64,000 nucleotides of DNA from NCBI RefSeq assembly GCF_910592395.1, contig NC_088323.1:8434001-8498000 (forward strand), given 5' to 3'. This document shows positions 32,601-44,258 of this stretch, piece by piece. Below the pieces are notes generated by a model that saw only the letters and a program-made list of their open reading frames with translations, searched no databases and was not told the origin of the DNA. The stretch's first letter is position 1. Each line of letters opens with the position of its first letter. The translations under genes were made by a program, and so were the position numbers. Source of the stretch: Lineus longissimus. Lineage: Eukaryota; Nemertea; Pilidiophora; Heteronemertea; Lineidae.

Positions 32601-35580
32601 GTCAATGTTGATATACCAATACCTTAGTTCAGTGAGAAGGACCTGTGGCTCAGACACCAGGGGTCACCATGTCAAGCTGATTCGTTAGCATGAATCAATC
32701 AAGCCAACATTCGGTCCCTTAATCTGATTGGGCGGTATCATCAAAAACTTTGTTCAGGAGCTACCCGTGCTTATGTCGGTCAATTGCCGGTGTATCATTT
32801 CATCAGATATACATGTATTGGCGCGTTTTTCTTTGTTTCTCAATTTGAAAGATCCCTTGCGCTCTCTTTTGTATGCAGACATTGAAAAATGTGGAGATAC
32901 TCATAGTTGATGCTGGTGTTATAGTATTAACCTCAAATACAAAACCGTAACAAAAGCAGTACACTCCTATTGGAAGAGTGGCTGTTCCAAATACTCTACA
33001 CACCTTGTATAGTTTATGTTCAGATTGGCGATACAATTAAGATAGGTCTTATTGAAATCTTAGAAAAACCTAACTTTTTGATTCTTTAAGTTACATCAAA
33101 GTTATGCTGTTAAACATGTTGTTGAAGTGTTTTTGTGTTTTTATTACGAAACGAAATAAAGTTGCAGCGGGGTACGTGCGATTCATCAAAGAGCCTTCGA
33201 AAATCAAGCTTTAAAAACGAATTTTGCACGACTAGCATTTCAGCCTTTTTTTTCCTACGGCGGGTAAAATGTAACTTATCATTTTCTGCTTAAAAGTTCA
33301 GCGCAGTTCAGTAGAAACTCTACGATGGACATATATACAATAGGGCCCAAAGTATAGGCACCTTCTCAGAAATTCGCGTGTGACCTGATGATGCATCAGT
33401 TGCTTCGATAATGTTTTGGTGTGGGAAGGGCATTGCGTTGCTCGTGCGAAATTCGCATTACGGAGTGACGCTCTGATTGGGCGCTTTTTGCTACCGGTAC
33501 AATTCGTAGGCAAAGGCAGAGTATGTTATAGCAACTGGTGCCATGATGACTCTATTACCATGCTTACTGTATGGATACGAAATTGGTTGCTTCTGGGACA
33601 CCAATGACCTTAAACACATCAACATTGTAAGTGAATGAAATCCTTTGTCGAAGTGACATGATTCTATATAAATACATTAACTGTGTTATTAGCTCGATTG
33701 AAATTTTGTGAAGGAACTAAACAACTACATGTAGAATGTATCTGAGGCTAATAATTTCGTTTTAACCATAACGCGTATTTGTGAATGTCAAGAAAATGTA
33801 GCATGCAAGTATTTCTCTAAAGAAAATCTATAGAGAAACTCCTTGACCTCTCTCTAGGAAACCAGTGTAAATACAACTCGTCATAAAAAATTTTATTTAG
33901 AATTTGATAGTTTCTAAATTGAATGATAATGAGTCATATATATAGGTTTTTAATGATGCTTTAAAACGTTATTGAAGTTATATAGAATCTATCTGTTTAT
34001 TGGATCTAGTGTATAGGTTGTTTTTTTACAAACCTAAACATAATCTATACACGTATAGATTCCATATAACCAGCGGGCCATTCTCATTACAGCTTTGCTA
34101 CGGAATATTTTGACTAGGAAATTTGCGATGACACCATCAATATCTCGAGAAAGCAGGTTGTCCAATTGAGAATTACATTGGATGAGTTCGTAGACCGTGT
34201 AAATACAATTTAATATGTCGAATAGAGATTATTGCATATCCTGACAACATGGACATAGCTTCAGCAAGTATAGTGTTTTCCTCATTCCATTTCATTTCAA
34301 TGCATAGTGGAACCGATAATAATTTAACTTTGGCAATCTTACGAGTCCAGTCAATTCTTCGCTGTAGCGTGGCATGCTCGAATATTCTGTGGTGCGCTGC
34401 TTTTTTCACCACCTACCAAAACGGCCATGAAGGCCATGATCAAGTCAGAACCTGTTATATTTACAACGATATTGCTACCAAGGTCTGGAATTGCCGGGAT
34501 TGGAAAACAGGACATCAGCTTTGGAAAAAGCAGGTATCTTATATTTTAGTTTTCATATTGGTAACCTATTTTGCAGCATAGACCTTATTCGATGTTGTTG
34601 CGTGCGCACCCGGTTAAGCGCTGATTATGCGGTGCTCTCCGTCATCGGGCAGGTTTTCTTTCTTTCTTGCTGTTGCCTGGGTGACAGACAGGCCTGTACT
34701 GCCTTCTTTGATTTCAGAATTTCGTTAGTCTTAAACTTGTTGCCAACTATGACCGTTTGATTTTGATTATGTAGTATATCATGGTTCTGTAGAGGCCATT
34801 ACAGTCACTAGCTTTATAGTTAGAAATTAAGGCACACAAATAACTTAAAATTTGTTCCGGGAACATCCGTTTTTATACAGGACATTTTAAACTTCTTCAC
34901 AGGCTTAGCATTGAGCTGGTAGGCCACATTCTCTTGTGCGTCCTTGGTGTTTTTAGAACCCCGAAGCATGACTAACTTGAACCATGTTAACAAAGTAACC
35001 GCTGTACTTCAGAGAGTGCCCCTCCCCCCCCCCAAAAAAACCCCCTACCAGCCAGTCGGGGGAGGCAAGAGGTGGTAGGTACTGGTGGCTTCCTTGATAC
35101 AATTGCATTATTGTGGCACCTGGGCAACGAATTCAAGGGGTTAGAGTTGGCCCACTGCTAGGGTCAGAGCTTTCCCCCACCCACTGTTCACTGTATGTCA
35201 ACAGATACTCTATAGATATCATCTACAGAAAATATATATTATGTTAGGATACGACATGGAGGACCCTTCAAATTTCATCTCTCTTCATACATTGTAGTAC
35301 AATACACATAACAATGTACAGGAGCGTGCTTTACCAGTTTGACATGAGGACAGTTGGTAAAAACTTGCTGCAAAGTCAACATTTAAAAAAAAATTTGAAG
35401 AAAAGTTTGCCATATGTCATTATGAATGGGATTAGCTACCCAAAATGTCCTAGGGATATGTGTGGAAAGTTTTAGTTTTTGTAAAATTGGATGAAATTTG
35501 AAGGGTCTTCCATGTCGTATCCGAACATAGCATATATTATAGAATATACGAGCTGCTCAGTTCAATAGTGGTCTAACTCC
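32601..35580. other. No gene recognised, copy B right end
   Basis: Collinear with copy A 11456-14170, except for about 245 bp at 33145-33390 that copy A lacks. Same unidentified short frames at 34173-34581. Homopolymer tracts lie at 35022-35045. Confidence 0.45.
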
Positions 35581-36499
35581 ACTTTTATAAATTTTTGAGT
35601 TAGAGCTATAGCAGGAATCCTGAGTGTGAAATCTCTTTGTGCAATAATGGTCTACACTGAATCTAGTTCCACTAAAAAAATATAGATAGCACCACTTATT
35701 TTCACCTTCGATTTGAGAAAACTGTTAGCACAAGACTGGTCTCCAAAATCCAATATGCATGTCTACATATTATGTAGACATGCAGTGAACAGCCCCCCAC
35801 TAACATGTTGCCGAATGGTAAATGCACACAAATTTGGTTGGAATGGGTTTTTTGCAGGCGAAGAGACTGTGGAACTAGTAGAGGCACACCAGAGAATCGT
35901 AGGAACATAGAACCATCTTCATATCTGAGAGCATAAAAAGCCCGCTAGCGAAGTTTGATTAATCTTTAGGAAAAACCAGAATATCTGAAAAACATCCATT
36001 TCTCAATAATGTGTCTTTGGGTCCCACAACGACCAATTTGAAATTCGTTCAAAAGGTTCATTGAAATCTACAAAAAAAAACATTCTCGAAGCGCCTGCCC
36101 GGTTTTTGCTCAATTAATTCGGGATTGTATCAATTCTAAATGTCTTCTGGATATATTACTGAAGTTTCAAAAAACAAAACCCATATGTCGGGGGGAGGGG
36201 GGGCCCCAAACCCCCCTAAAATTGAAGTTAGGTTGAAAAACAGTGTGAATATTCATAATTGTTCTCTCTCTGAGCTCAGAACAGCTGATGAATCCATTCA
36301 TTCTTGCGTTTTACTCTTTTGGCGGCCATTTTTTGCGTCAACTGAATCAAATTCATGGAAATGAGATGAGTTATTGTTTACATTGGATACGTAAACGTTA
36401 ACTATAATATAGTAGCGCTTCTCAGAAAAGTGTTCGGCTTCTCTGCTGCGCGCTTATAATTAAGACAGCTTGTATGAATGACTCGTTTGAGCGCCAATC

Positions 36500-36823
36500 A
36501 TGGTAGAATTTTCTTCGGCGATCGTGCATATGACTGGTACATTTGGCCGATGCGATGCCTTAATGAAGAAATACTCACAATGGAAGGAAAGTATCAACAC
36601 TACGCGTGAACTTCGAATTTATAAAACCATCAAAAGTACAATTAGAGTTGAGGAATATTCTCGACCTGGCGATGGATCGTGTCGACCAAATGTAGAACTC
36701 GCACGACACAGTGTAATCGAACTAGAAATAAGACAATGCAACATTTGTACCAATGTCGCTGTTGAATCAGAAACGCAATTCTCGTTCGAATGCATGGCGT
36801 ACAGTCAACTGAGGAATAAATAA
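36500..36823 (+). pseudogene. LINE reverse transcriptase C-terminal tail fragment, copy C
   Basis: Third copy of the same remnant, 107 codons. It differs from copy B by a few substitutions, such as CNICTN for CNVCTN, and has an earlier stop. The CxxC pair and the LR.Y..IK stretch are kept. No other LINE domain is adjacent on this strand. Confidence 0.48.
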
Positions 36824-37533
36824 TAAATCGTTCACCTACACTTCGACTTTAAGGGTGAATTATAAAAGCGTCTGATGATATCTTCAATTCAAATGAACTG
36901 ATGAACATTTCACAGTGATACGTGTACCAATACTATTTGAGACCTTTGCCTCAGGCGTATATATATGAGAAAGTCGACTTTCAAATCGTGGACTGCAACT
37001 TGGATAGACACTTCGTGGTATCCATCTTTCGCACTGAGCCAAGTTACGATTAAAAACATCACTGTAAAAATGCTGATGGAATAACGCTATAATTTTAAAC
37101 TGAATACTACTAGATATAACTGTAATTTAACCTCGAAGATGAAGTCCGAGTGGACGTATGAACGGGCAATAATCTCCAACTAAGTGAGATCTACGGGTTA
37201 ACGCGCAGTTTTCGTAGATTCTGCTTTAATGACATGCCTGTCGTGATGGGATGCCGAGTGGACCGCAACTTCTTCATCATACTTGGTATCCCAAATAGGC
37301 ATTATACATTGATAATGGGTTGATAAATTCAGGATGCACATCAAGATGTCAGGGCCTTCCATTTCCGACATGTAATGTATTAACTTTAGAATTTGAACAT
37401 ATTCATCCTTTAAAACTCGAACACTGCTTTCAAATATGTCATATCTTAACTTTCTACCGAATTGCCGAACTAGCAGAGGGGCAACTATCGGTCGTATCGT
37501 GATGTAAGGATCTATGGCCGACTCCCAGCATGG

Positions 37534-38574
37534 TTGGCATCTCTCTTTTACCACACGAAGTTGAGGGTTATAGTCACGGTGGCCCTTTTTCATTACTCCT
37601 TGAGTCCTCATCGTAATGTCTACATCTTCAGCCAAGATAGCATAAGCGGAGAGTTTAGAATGATAAGTAACTTTCATTTTAACGAGCTCACCTATATTGC
37701 TGGCGAATTCGGCAATGATGTAATAGGTGTTAGTACTTGTCGTGGACGAAAGTCTGTCTATGAAAAATTCCGAGCATTTCAATTCAATTTGAATGGAAAA
37801 GGTAATTGCCGCGAGTTGATTCTACCGTATGATGAACTTAAGAAAAGCCTCGGTCCAAGAAATTCGACGTTCAAATATTTCAAAATGGTTTCATGCGGTG
37901 AGAATGTTTTCTTGGAGTTGACCTTTCGATGCAAATTTCTGATGCACAAGAACAGGGAAAAAACCCTATCTATGTCTTGGTTAGATTGGTATAAAATAGT
38001 AAACGTAGGGTTCGTTCTTAAACTTCAGTATGTTAAAAGCCTGAAAGGGATTCGCTACTCTCTTATGTCTGAAGCAGACATACTTAAATCATATTATATT
38101 GATAACATCATGCCAGAAGATATCAAATGTGATTTAAATGGTTATGTCTATAAATCATCAGCCAGAACACACTCCATCACCATCTTAGAAAAACCGTACG
38201 AGCATAATACGTCCACGTCGATTATCTTTCGTGATGATTTGTTCAGAAAAGTAGGAGACTCCGCAATTGCGTCTTTGCTCGGATCATATAACTTTGTCTT
38301 AGAGGTTCATCGGTCGGAAATTGTAAGCAACTCCTTTCATCACCCAAAGGAGACCTATAAATTTCAACCTAGACTTACTACATATCTTTTTATGTTAACT
38401 TTGGAGGCATGCCTTGAACAATCTGATGTGGATGTTCGGCTGACGTTATTGATGACCTTGGATGCGAAGTTTGTTTCACATCATATGCTGATTGTTGGTG
38501 CAAATGAAAGATTAATCGCCTGGCCAAAATATCCTAATAGTAATCCGTTGACCGCAAAAGTGTTTATTGTGTGA
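37534..38574 (+). CDS. Conserved 346-codon ORF of unknown function, copy C
   Basis: Third full-length copy. It begins TTG GCA TCT where A and B have TTG GCA TCA, and ends GTTTATTGTGTGA with a changed wobble base before the stop. In this copy a two-base change also opens the antisense frame, giving a 194-codon minus ORF (37198-37782) over the 5' part. Without homologues it is not possible to say which strand, if either, was coding. Confidence 0.35.
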   Translation: MASLFYHTKLRVIVTVALFHYSLSPHRNVYIFSQDSISGEFRMISNFHFNELTYIAGEFGNDVIGVSTCRGRKSVYEKFRAFQFNLNGKGNCRELILPYDELKKSLGPRNSTFKYFKMVSCGENVFLELTFRCKFLMHKNREKTLSMSWLDWYKIVNVGFVLKLQYVKSLKGIRYSLMSEADILKSYYIDNIMPEDIKCDLNGYVYKSSARTHSITILEKPYEHNTSTSIIFRDDLFRKVGDSAIASLLGSYNFVLEVHRSEIVSNSFHHPKETYKFQPRLTTYLFMLTLEACLEQSDVDVRLTLLMTLDAKFVSHHMLIVGANERLIAWPKYPNSNPLTAKVFIV

Positions 38575-38739
38575 GGAAAAGGAACTCATTCTGCGTGAAC
38601 AAATTGAAAAACCCATTTGCTGATTAAGAAGAAAAACCTGAAGCAAAGCACTTGAAATAAAAAATAATAGGGAGTTTGATCGGCTCGGTAAGAGCGGAGA
38701 TAGAAATTAGTTCTTAATCTTAAATCTGAGCAATTTCGA

Positions 38740-39847
38740 GGACAGTTTGCAAGTTCTCACTTTTACTTTTATCCCATAAATCGCATATCATTTAGCTCCC
38801 CCACAACGTTTAATGCAAACAATATAGTTTTGTACGTCAACATGTGCATCATATTTTCAAAGAGTTCCTTTTAATGCTGCAATCTATGCGGGTGGCAAAA
38901 CGGATCAGTTGTTTTTGTCCAATATTTTTCGATGTATAAAGATGCTTGGGAGAATTTATTGGCCATAAACATCCTAATTAGCACATCATAAATGTGTCGC
39001 ATCAAAACAGCTCTTATAACTGGCAACTGTCAGCGTTTATCTCAGTCAATGCCAATAACTCGTTTAGTGACTACACATCTACATGTGCACGTATCTGAAT
39101 TTAAATGTGCATGTATTGTATCAACCTTATTCAGACCATCAACCAAGATCCTGGCTGGCTTCAAACATTCCATGGTATCTGTTTCGTTCATATCATTGGT
39201 TATGTTATTTCGTCTGTATAATGACGGGAACAAGAAGGTGAGAATACAGATATTGCACAGCTCCGAGGGGATCTACAAGTTTTCAGACCGTTATCGTTTC
39301 TCAGAATGGTAATACTGCGAAACTTCCCCAAAATAGAATCTGGTTTAAATCTATACATCCAAGCAAGACTAGACATCGAAGCATTCCACTTTTCAATAGA
39401 CATAAGATGGCATTGCATGAAGAAATTCATTGATATCTTGGATCATATGACTTTTCATACTCCACTTTGTCTTGTAGATGAATTTACACATGAGAGAAGC
39501 ATGATTATCTCGTTTGAAAGACGTTCTTTTAAAGTGGGTGACCGTCTTTCAAATGATATTCTAGCTGCCCTCGACCTGGTAAGTAAGAGAGAATTGGTGG
39601 AACGAGTTCGACCACTAGTCTTTTATTGCCTACCGCTCTATTCACAGGATACATGATGTTTGGAATTGAAATTGAAATAATGCGTTATTCGGAGGTTTCA
39701 GCTTGCATTTTCTTCCTTGTCAAAGTCAGAGATCTAAAAATTTGTCAAGCTGAACAGTTGGATCAACAACTTTATCACAGTTATTCCTTTACGAATCAAC
39801 TATTGGAAGAGATTGATCCGAAACATAGGAAGCAGAAACTGGAATGA
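38740..39847 (+). pseudogene. Decayed coding-like stretches downstream of the 346-codon ORF, copy C
   Basis: Paralogue of the same region in copies A and B. A small deletion near 38908 and a 10-base loss near 39180 change the local frames. The 116-codon (39306-39656) and 73-codon (39626-39847) stretches remain. No recognisable domain. Confidence 0.25.
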
Positions 39848-40032
39848 AGGAAGTATCATCATTTGAAATAAAGTCGGGCTTGACTCCTGTCCTCGTGTTA
39901 AAGTCGCCCATTAGAATGTCTTTGCTCTTGGTGAAGTATGGCGGTATGTCCTCTTGTACAATTTCCGACAAGTCACTGTCTTGTGACTTGGTGAAAGTAG
40001 AATTCCCATGACTACAGTAAGTTATGCCAAAT
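39789..40032 (-). pseudogene. LINE AP-endonuclease fragment, copy C
   Basis: Third copy of the fragment, GDFNTRTG retained. Its 5' side is joined directly to the YY1-motif array by a deletion at about 40032, a different break from that in copy B. Confidence 0.58.
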
Positions 40033-40771
40033 ATTCAAAACCCAAGATGGCCGCCGAAATTTAAATGGTGACATCAATTGGACGGGTTCAGAAAGCTGGG
40101 TATAGGCGTTGACATCCATCCTTCATATATTACAATTCTTGCGATATAGTTTGAAACGTATTTTTCGAGATGTAGGCAAATTAGTGTCATTTCAGCGGCC
40201 ATTTTTTGAAACCCAAGATGACCGCCGGAGTTTTAATTGTGGCATTTGATTGATTGGGTTCAGAAAGCTTGGTATAGACATTGAAATTCATCAATTATCT
40301 GCTCTAATACTCGAGAAACAGACCAAACTGGGTCTTTTCGGCGGCCATCTTGAAACCTAATATGGCGAACATCTGGCCTCGATTTCGATCGTTCCATTCG
40401 ATTGGTCAGACCAAAAACCTAGGTGCAGGCGTTGGAATTTGATTCCTAATTGCTGTAGATTTCGTGATATAGGCAAATACGCGTGTGTCATTTTTGGCGG
40501 CCATTTTTAAATTCAAGATGACCGCCAAAATTTTGATGATAGCATTTGATTGGTTAGGTTCAGAAAGCTGGTTACAGGCATTGAAAGCGAGGATTTATCT
40601 CTCATAATACTCGAGATATAGGTTAAAACTGATTTTGGGGCGGCCATCTTGAAATTCAATATTGCAGCCACCTAGCCTCGATTTCGATGGTTTCATTCGA
40701 TTCGGCAGACCCAAAAATCCGGTGGTAGGCGTTCGATTTAGGTGCCTAACTGCAGTAGAATTCGAGATATA
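40033..40771. repeat. Degenerate tandem array with AAGATGGCCGCC motif, copy C
   Basis: The array is expanded relative to copy B, with an extra pair of units around 40430-40740. Motifs occur near 40043, 40215, 40340, 40497-40525 and 40640. The array is interrupted by the Harbinger insertion at 40772-43932 and continues at 43950-43990. Confidence 0.7.
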
Positions 40772-41584
40772 GCGCCATATGAATATAAGAGAGTATTTAC
40801 TAGCTAGTAGAAGTAAGTAGTGAAAGCATCTACTTGTTAGTATATACTATAAGTAAAAGTAAATACTCCATTTCGTATGAATAAACGTTTACTTTTACTT
40901 CAAAGCAGTTACTTCTACTCGACTAGTATATACTTGTTGATGTCCTGAGCTCACCACAATTGAATATGGTCAGACAGGTTATGCAAGCTTGGTGATAGGG
41001 GTGTTCTTCCAGGTATTTCTTTGTTCCTCAGGCTCACTGGGGATAATGCTATGTATGGCAATGCATTAGATGTTCCGTATGGTTTTTCATAGATCATGTA
41101 AATAGATCAAGCACATCCTGAACTGTGTAAATAGAAGGTCCAGGATTGAATAGAAATGTCGGATACTGATGATTCTTTGGATTTATCTACAAATGCGGCT
41201 TGTGACAAACAGGAAACCTTTGTCAAAATTCTGAAGGATAATGCAATTCTTTTGAGCAAGTCGCAAATACCCAGTGTAAAAAAAAGAAGGCGCAAGCAAT
41301 GGTGAATCTAATTGTCGAGTACCAGGGAAAAACTGGAATTAAAATGACTGACAAACAAATCTCAAAAAAATTGAACAACATGAAAAACGACGTTAAGGGG
41401 AAGGCTGACGTGACGAGGACCGGAAATCGCCCAATAAAGCTGAAAAATTGGGAGAAGGAGCTTCTCGAACTGTTGGATGCTGAGTCATATCCATCTCTAA
41501 GTTGCACACCAGGTAAATATTAAATCCTGGCAAAATTAACCCTTTGTTGATTGTTATCTTAGAGAAACTGTAAACATTACAAAA

Positions 41585-41786
41585 CAGGGTGTCCCAGAAT
41601 GTTCCATCATATTCTGAAAAATCCCCATAGAGAAGATAAACAATACTCGCTCCAGCAAACTCCAGCATTACGTGCAAGCCAATTGCCAAGTCCAGCAGCT
41701 CAAGCCAGTCTCCTTTTGTACTTTATAGTCACGTTAATAAGGCAATTTCCAGGTGAGGAAGGACAAACGTAATCTGGGACACCCTG
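41585..41786. mobile_element. Mariner-like MITE nested in partner-gene intron
   Basis: CAGGGTGTCCCAGA at 41585 and its reverse complement at 41786 bound about 200 bp. ACAGGGTGTCCCA-type ends are common in mariner-derived MITEs. TA is visible only at the right flank. No coding sequence. Confidence 0.6.
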
Positions 41787-41936
41787 TAGAGGTACAAGTT
41801 ATGTGGGCTTAATTTCTGAAAATGACTAACATTAAAATCGGGATTGTTTTGGATTGGTAATTTATCTTTTTAACAGAAAATAGAGCAATTTAGTGGCAGG
41901 TAAATTAATCAAAATTCCCTTGATTACTGTAGAATC

Positions 41937-42047
41937 AGTCAGGAGCCGTTGCAACTTTCCAGGTGTCAGCACTATCTATCGAATGGATTTTCATAATGCC
42001 GGCGCTGCCACATGGAAAGTTACAACGGCTCATGACCGATTCTACAG
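41937..42047. mobile_element. Hairpin MITE with TA duplication, nested in partner-gene intron
   Basis: The 111-bp element is almost a full palindrome. CTGTAGAATC, GAGCCGTTG and AACTTTCCA in the left arm recur reversed in the right arm. TA flanks both ends (41935-41936 and 42048-42049). If transcribed with the intron it would fold into a long stem. Confidence 0.78.
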
Positions 42048-42626
42048 TATGTATTTATAATTTCAGGTGGCCTTAAGAACCAAACGCTCAGCATCTCTGA
42101 CTCTTTCTAGTGGAACAGCTGAAGAAACCACGAGTCGACCAACTTCACCCCATCCAGGTGTCTCAACTTCACCTCGAACCCAACGGAAAGCCGGAATCCC
42201 ATCACCTCCACCACGAAAAAGAAAGAAATGTACCTTGCTAGAGACGGACGAAACGGAAAATCTGTCGACACAGGAGCTACAACGTCTTGTTCTTCTTGAA
42301 CAATTGAAATTGATACGTCTACAGCAACAGCAAGCAACTGCTTCTCTGTCGGATTCTCTGTAGTTAGTGATGAAATATAAATGAAAGTAGGGTTGAAATA
42401 CGACGATTGATTTAATTTTTTGGCGTGGTGGTGTAAAAATGATGCAGAGTAACCATTTCAAAACTTTAAAGGGTTGCTAGAAATTGCAGACACGGGCAAT
42501 TACAATTGTAACGTAATCCCAGGTTACTATCCATCATGTATGCACCTTTCACAAAATACTGTTAATAACACCAACTTCAGGCTTTGTGGCCTTTGGGTTA
42601 AATCAGTCTAATGCTCGAATCGTAAA

Positions 42627-43660
42627 CTAGTCATCCATTTCATGGATTATTTCGGCAAGCATGCACCTCCTGTCTTGTCCCCGCTGGCGAATTCGTGCAT
42701 CGTTATACTCCTCTCCATCATCAACATCATCATCATCATCATCGTTGTTGGCCTGGTTCTCAAGAAAGTCATCAGGATCCTGCAAGTATTTTGCCACGTT
42801 ATGTAGCACAAAGCATGCTACAATCACACTAGCAACTTTTCGCAAGTTGAGTCTGACACGTTCCTGAAGAATTGGAAACCGCCTTTTCAGCTGGCCGAAA
42901 CATCTCTCTATTATGACCCGTTCCTTTGTAAACAAACGATTGAAAGATCGCTCAGTTGGCTGTTGTGGGTCTTTGAAAGGTGTCATCAACCAAGGTGATA
43001 TTCCGTATCCTTCATCCCCCAGCAGAAGTGCATCCGTTCTGGAATTCTTCATGAATCTGCCAACAACAGAGTTCTTCCATATGCGACTATCGTGAACGGA
43101 CCCTGGCCATTCAGCATCAACACTGGTCAACCTCTCACCACCATCGCAAGTAGCTTGAACGTTGATTCATGCTGCTCCTTTCCGTTTGATATATTCATCA
43201 CCATGCGCCCTGGTTTTAGTATCCTGATGTGTGTACAGTCAAGTGCCCCTATTGCACACGGGATCTTGAATTTATCCTGCCAAGCATCTTTTGCAGTTTG
43301 AATGTCACCCTGGTCCTTAGGAAAGTTTATCCATAAATCAGCCTTTTCAACAATCCGATTCAAAACTTTTGCAAAGGTTTTTGAAACTGTGGACTGATGA
43401 ATCCCGATATCCTCACCGACACCTTCTTGAAAGCCTGGGTCTCCCACATGACGAAGGAACACTTCCATCTGCTGTTTCGTCGTTAGTGCACCACCTCTAG
43501 TTTCTCCTGTCGCATCATCTATAAAGTGTTCACCCATCCAAATAACGTTTTCCTGATCAAAACGGTACAAATGTCGATATTTTATATCCCGGCATGTTCG
43601 CCTTGGCTCATACACCTTTCTTTGGCGCGGAACTTGCATAAATGCTGCCATTTTAGACAT
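42627..43660 (-). pseudogene. Harbinger transposase of element 2, one frameshift
   Basis: The protein starts at ATG 43660 and reads an N-terminal region with a helix-turn-helix (GEDIGIHQSTVSKTFAKVLN), then the first catalytic D in GALDCTHIRI. At about 43165, after EQHES, the frame jumps by one base, and the rest continues as INVQATCD, WPGSVHDSR, D in LLGDEGYGISPW and E in IIERCFGQLKRRF. It then ends in an acidic tail of Ds. All three DDE residues are present, so one base separates it from a full nuclease of about 345 residues. Either the copy is recently dead or this is a sequencing error. Confidence 0.88.
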
Positions 43661-44258
43661 GTGTGTCTGGCCGCTTTGGCATTCAAGGTAGCTCTGGAGC
43701 TACCTTCAAAATCAGTAGTATTTACTAGGAAAACCTAAGTAAATACTCCACTTTATTCATACGGACTAGAGTATTTACTAGTTTTGAGTAATTACTGGAC
43801 TAGTAAATAGTACACACTTTTAGTAAATACTATTTACTTGAAGTATTTACTTTAGTTTTATTCATACAGACAGCAGTAAATACTTCAAAAAGTGAAGTAA
43901 AAGTAAATACTTTTTAAAAATTCATAAGGCCCATTGACGAAAAGTGTAATTTTTGGCGGCCATTTTGAAATCCAAGATGGCCGCCATTATATCGTCACAA
44001 AAATTTGGCAACAGGCGGTCTTTAACTTCTAAGGCCATATTTGACAACTCCTGAAATTTTGAACTACTGTACCAGAAAGACGCATATAAAGACATTTTGC
44101 GAACACGAGCCGACCGACTATGGTGACGGAGCGGGAACATGAGTCAGGTCATAAAAAACGCAAAATAAATGACGCTGAAAATGTAATTTGAATGTATACA
44201 TTTTGTACGTGTATAATTGAACCAAAACAAATAAGCAAAACAATTTTATAAAATCATA

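Larger units (their letters stand above)
14171..35580. repeat. Tandem segmental copy B
   Basis: This is the second copy of the segment. It is lengthened by a 2.3 kb block near its start (14235-16516), a Harbinger element (22644-25535) and a pogo-like element (27534-29956). Removing these leaves a segment collinear with copy A. In the 346-codon ORF, copies A and B differ at about 20 bases by eye, about 2 percent, so the duplication is fairly recent but not a simple assembly echo. Confidence 0.9.
41156..42363 (+). pseudogene. Harbinger element 2 Myb-like partner, two exons, frameshifted
   Basis: Exon 1 starts at ATG 41156 (MSDTDDSLD). It shifts by one in the 8-A run before 41283 and continues in the frame of 41299 with MVNLIVEYQGKTG, KMTDKQISKKLNNM and KNWEKELLELL, a helical basic segment fitting a Myb/SANT-like domain. 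Exon 1 ends at CCAG/GTAAAT (about 41512). Exon 2 (from about 42066) encodes a Ser/Thr/Pro-rich stretch, a KRKK basic patch and a C-terminal coiled coil LVLLEQLKLIRLQQQQ, ending at 42363. The phase of the join does not fit exactly. The role is inferred from position and domain pattern. The intron carries two MITEs. Confidence 0.65.
40772..43932. mobile_element. PIF/Harbinger DNA transposon 2, inserted in copy C
   Basis: The left end GCGCCATATGAAT at 40772 pairs with the reversed right end GGGCCTTATGAAT at 43932, and similarity runs on through AGTATTTAC. Flanks are ATA and ATT. Copy B shows the empty site GAGATATTGGCG at about 21428, giving a 3-bp ATT/ATA target duplication as expected for Harbinger. 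Both subterminal zones are packed with AGTAAATACTT/TACTTGTTAGTA motifs (40800-40935, 43700-43920). It contains a transposase on - and a Myb-like partner on +, the reverse order to element 1 and clearly a different lineage. Confidence 0.92.
35581..44258. repeat. Tandem segmental copy C (partial)
   Basis: This is the third copy. It matches copies A and B from the start of the unit through the YY1-motif array. It contains a Harbinger insertion at 40772-43932, then matches copy B 21435-21765 again, and loses similarity at about 44258. There copy B continues differently, so the right half of the unit (LINE 3' end and later) is missing from copy C. Confidence 0.88.
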
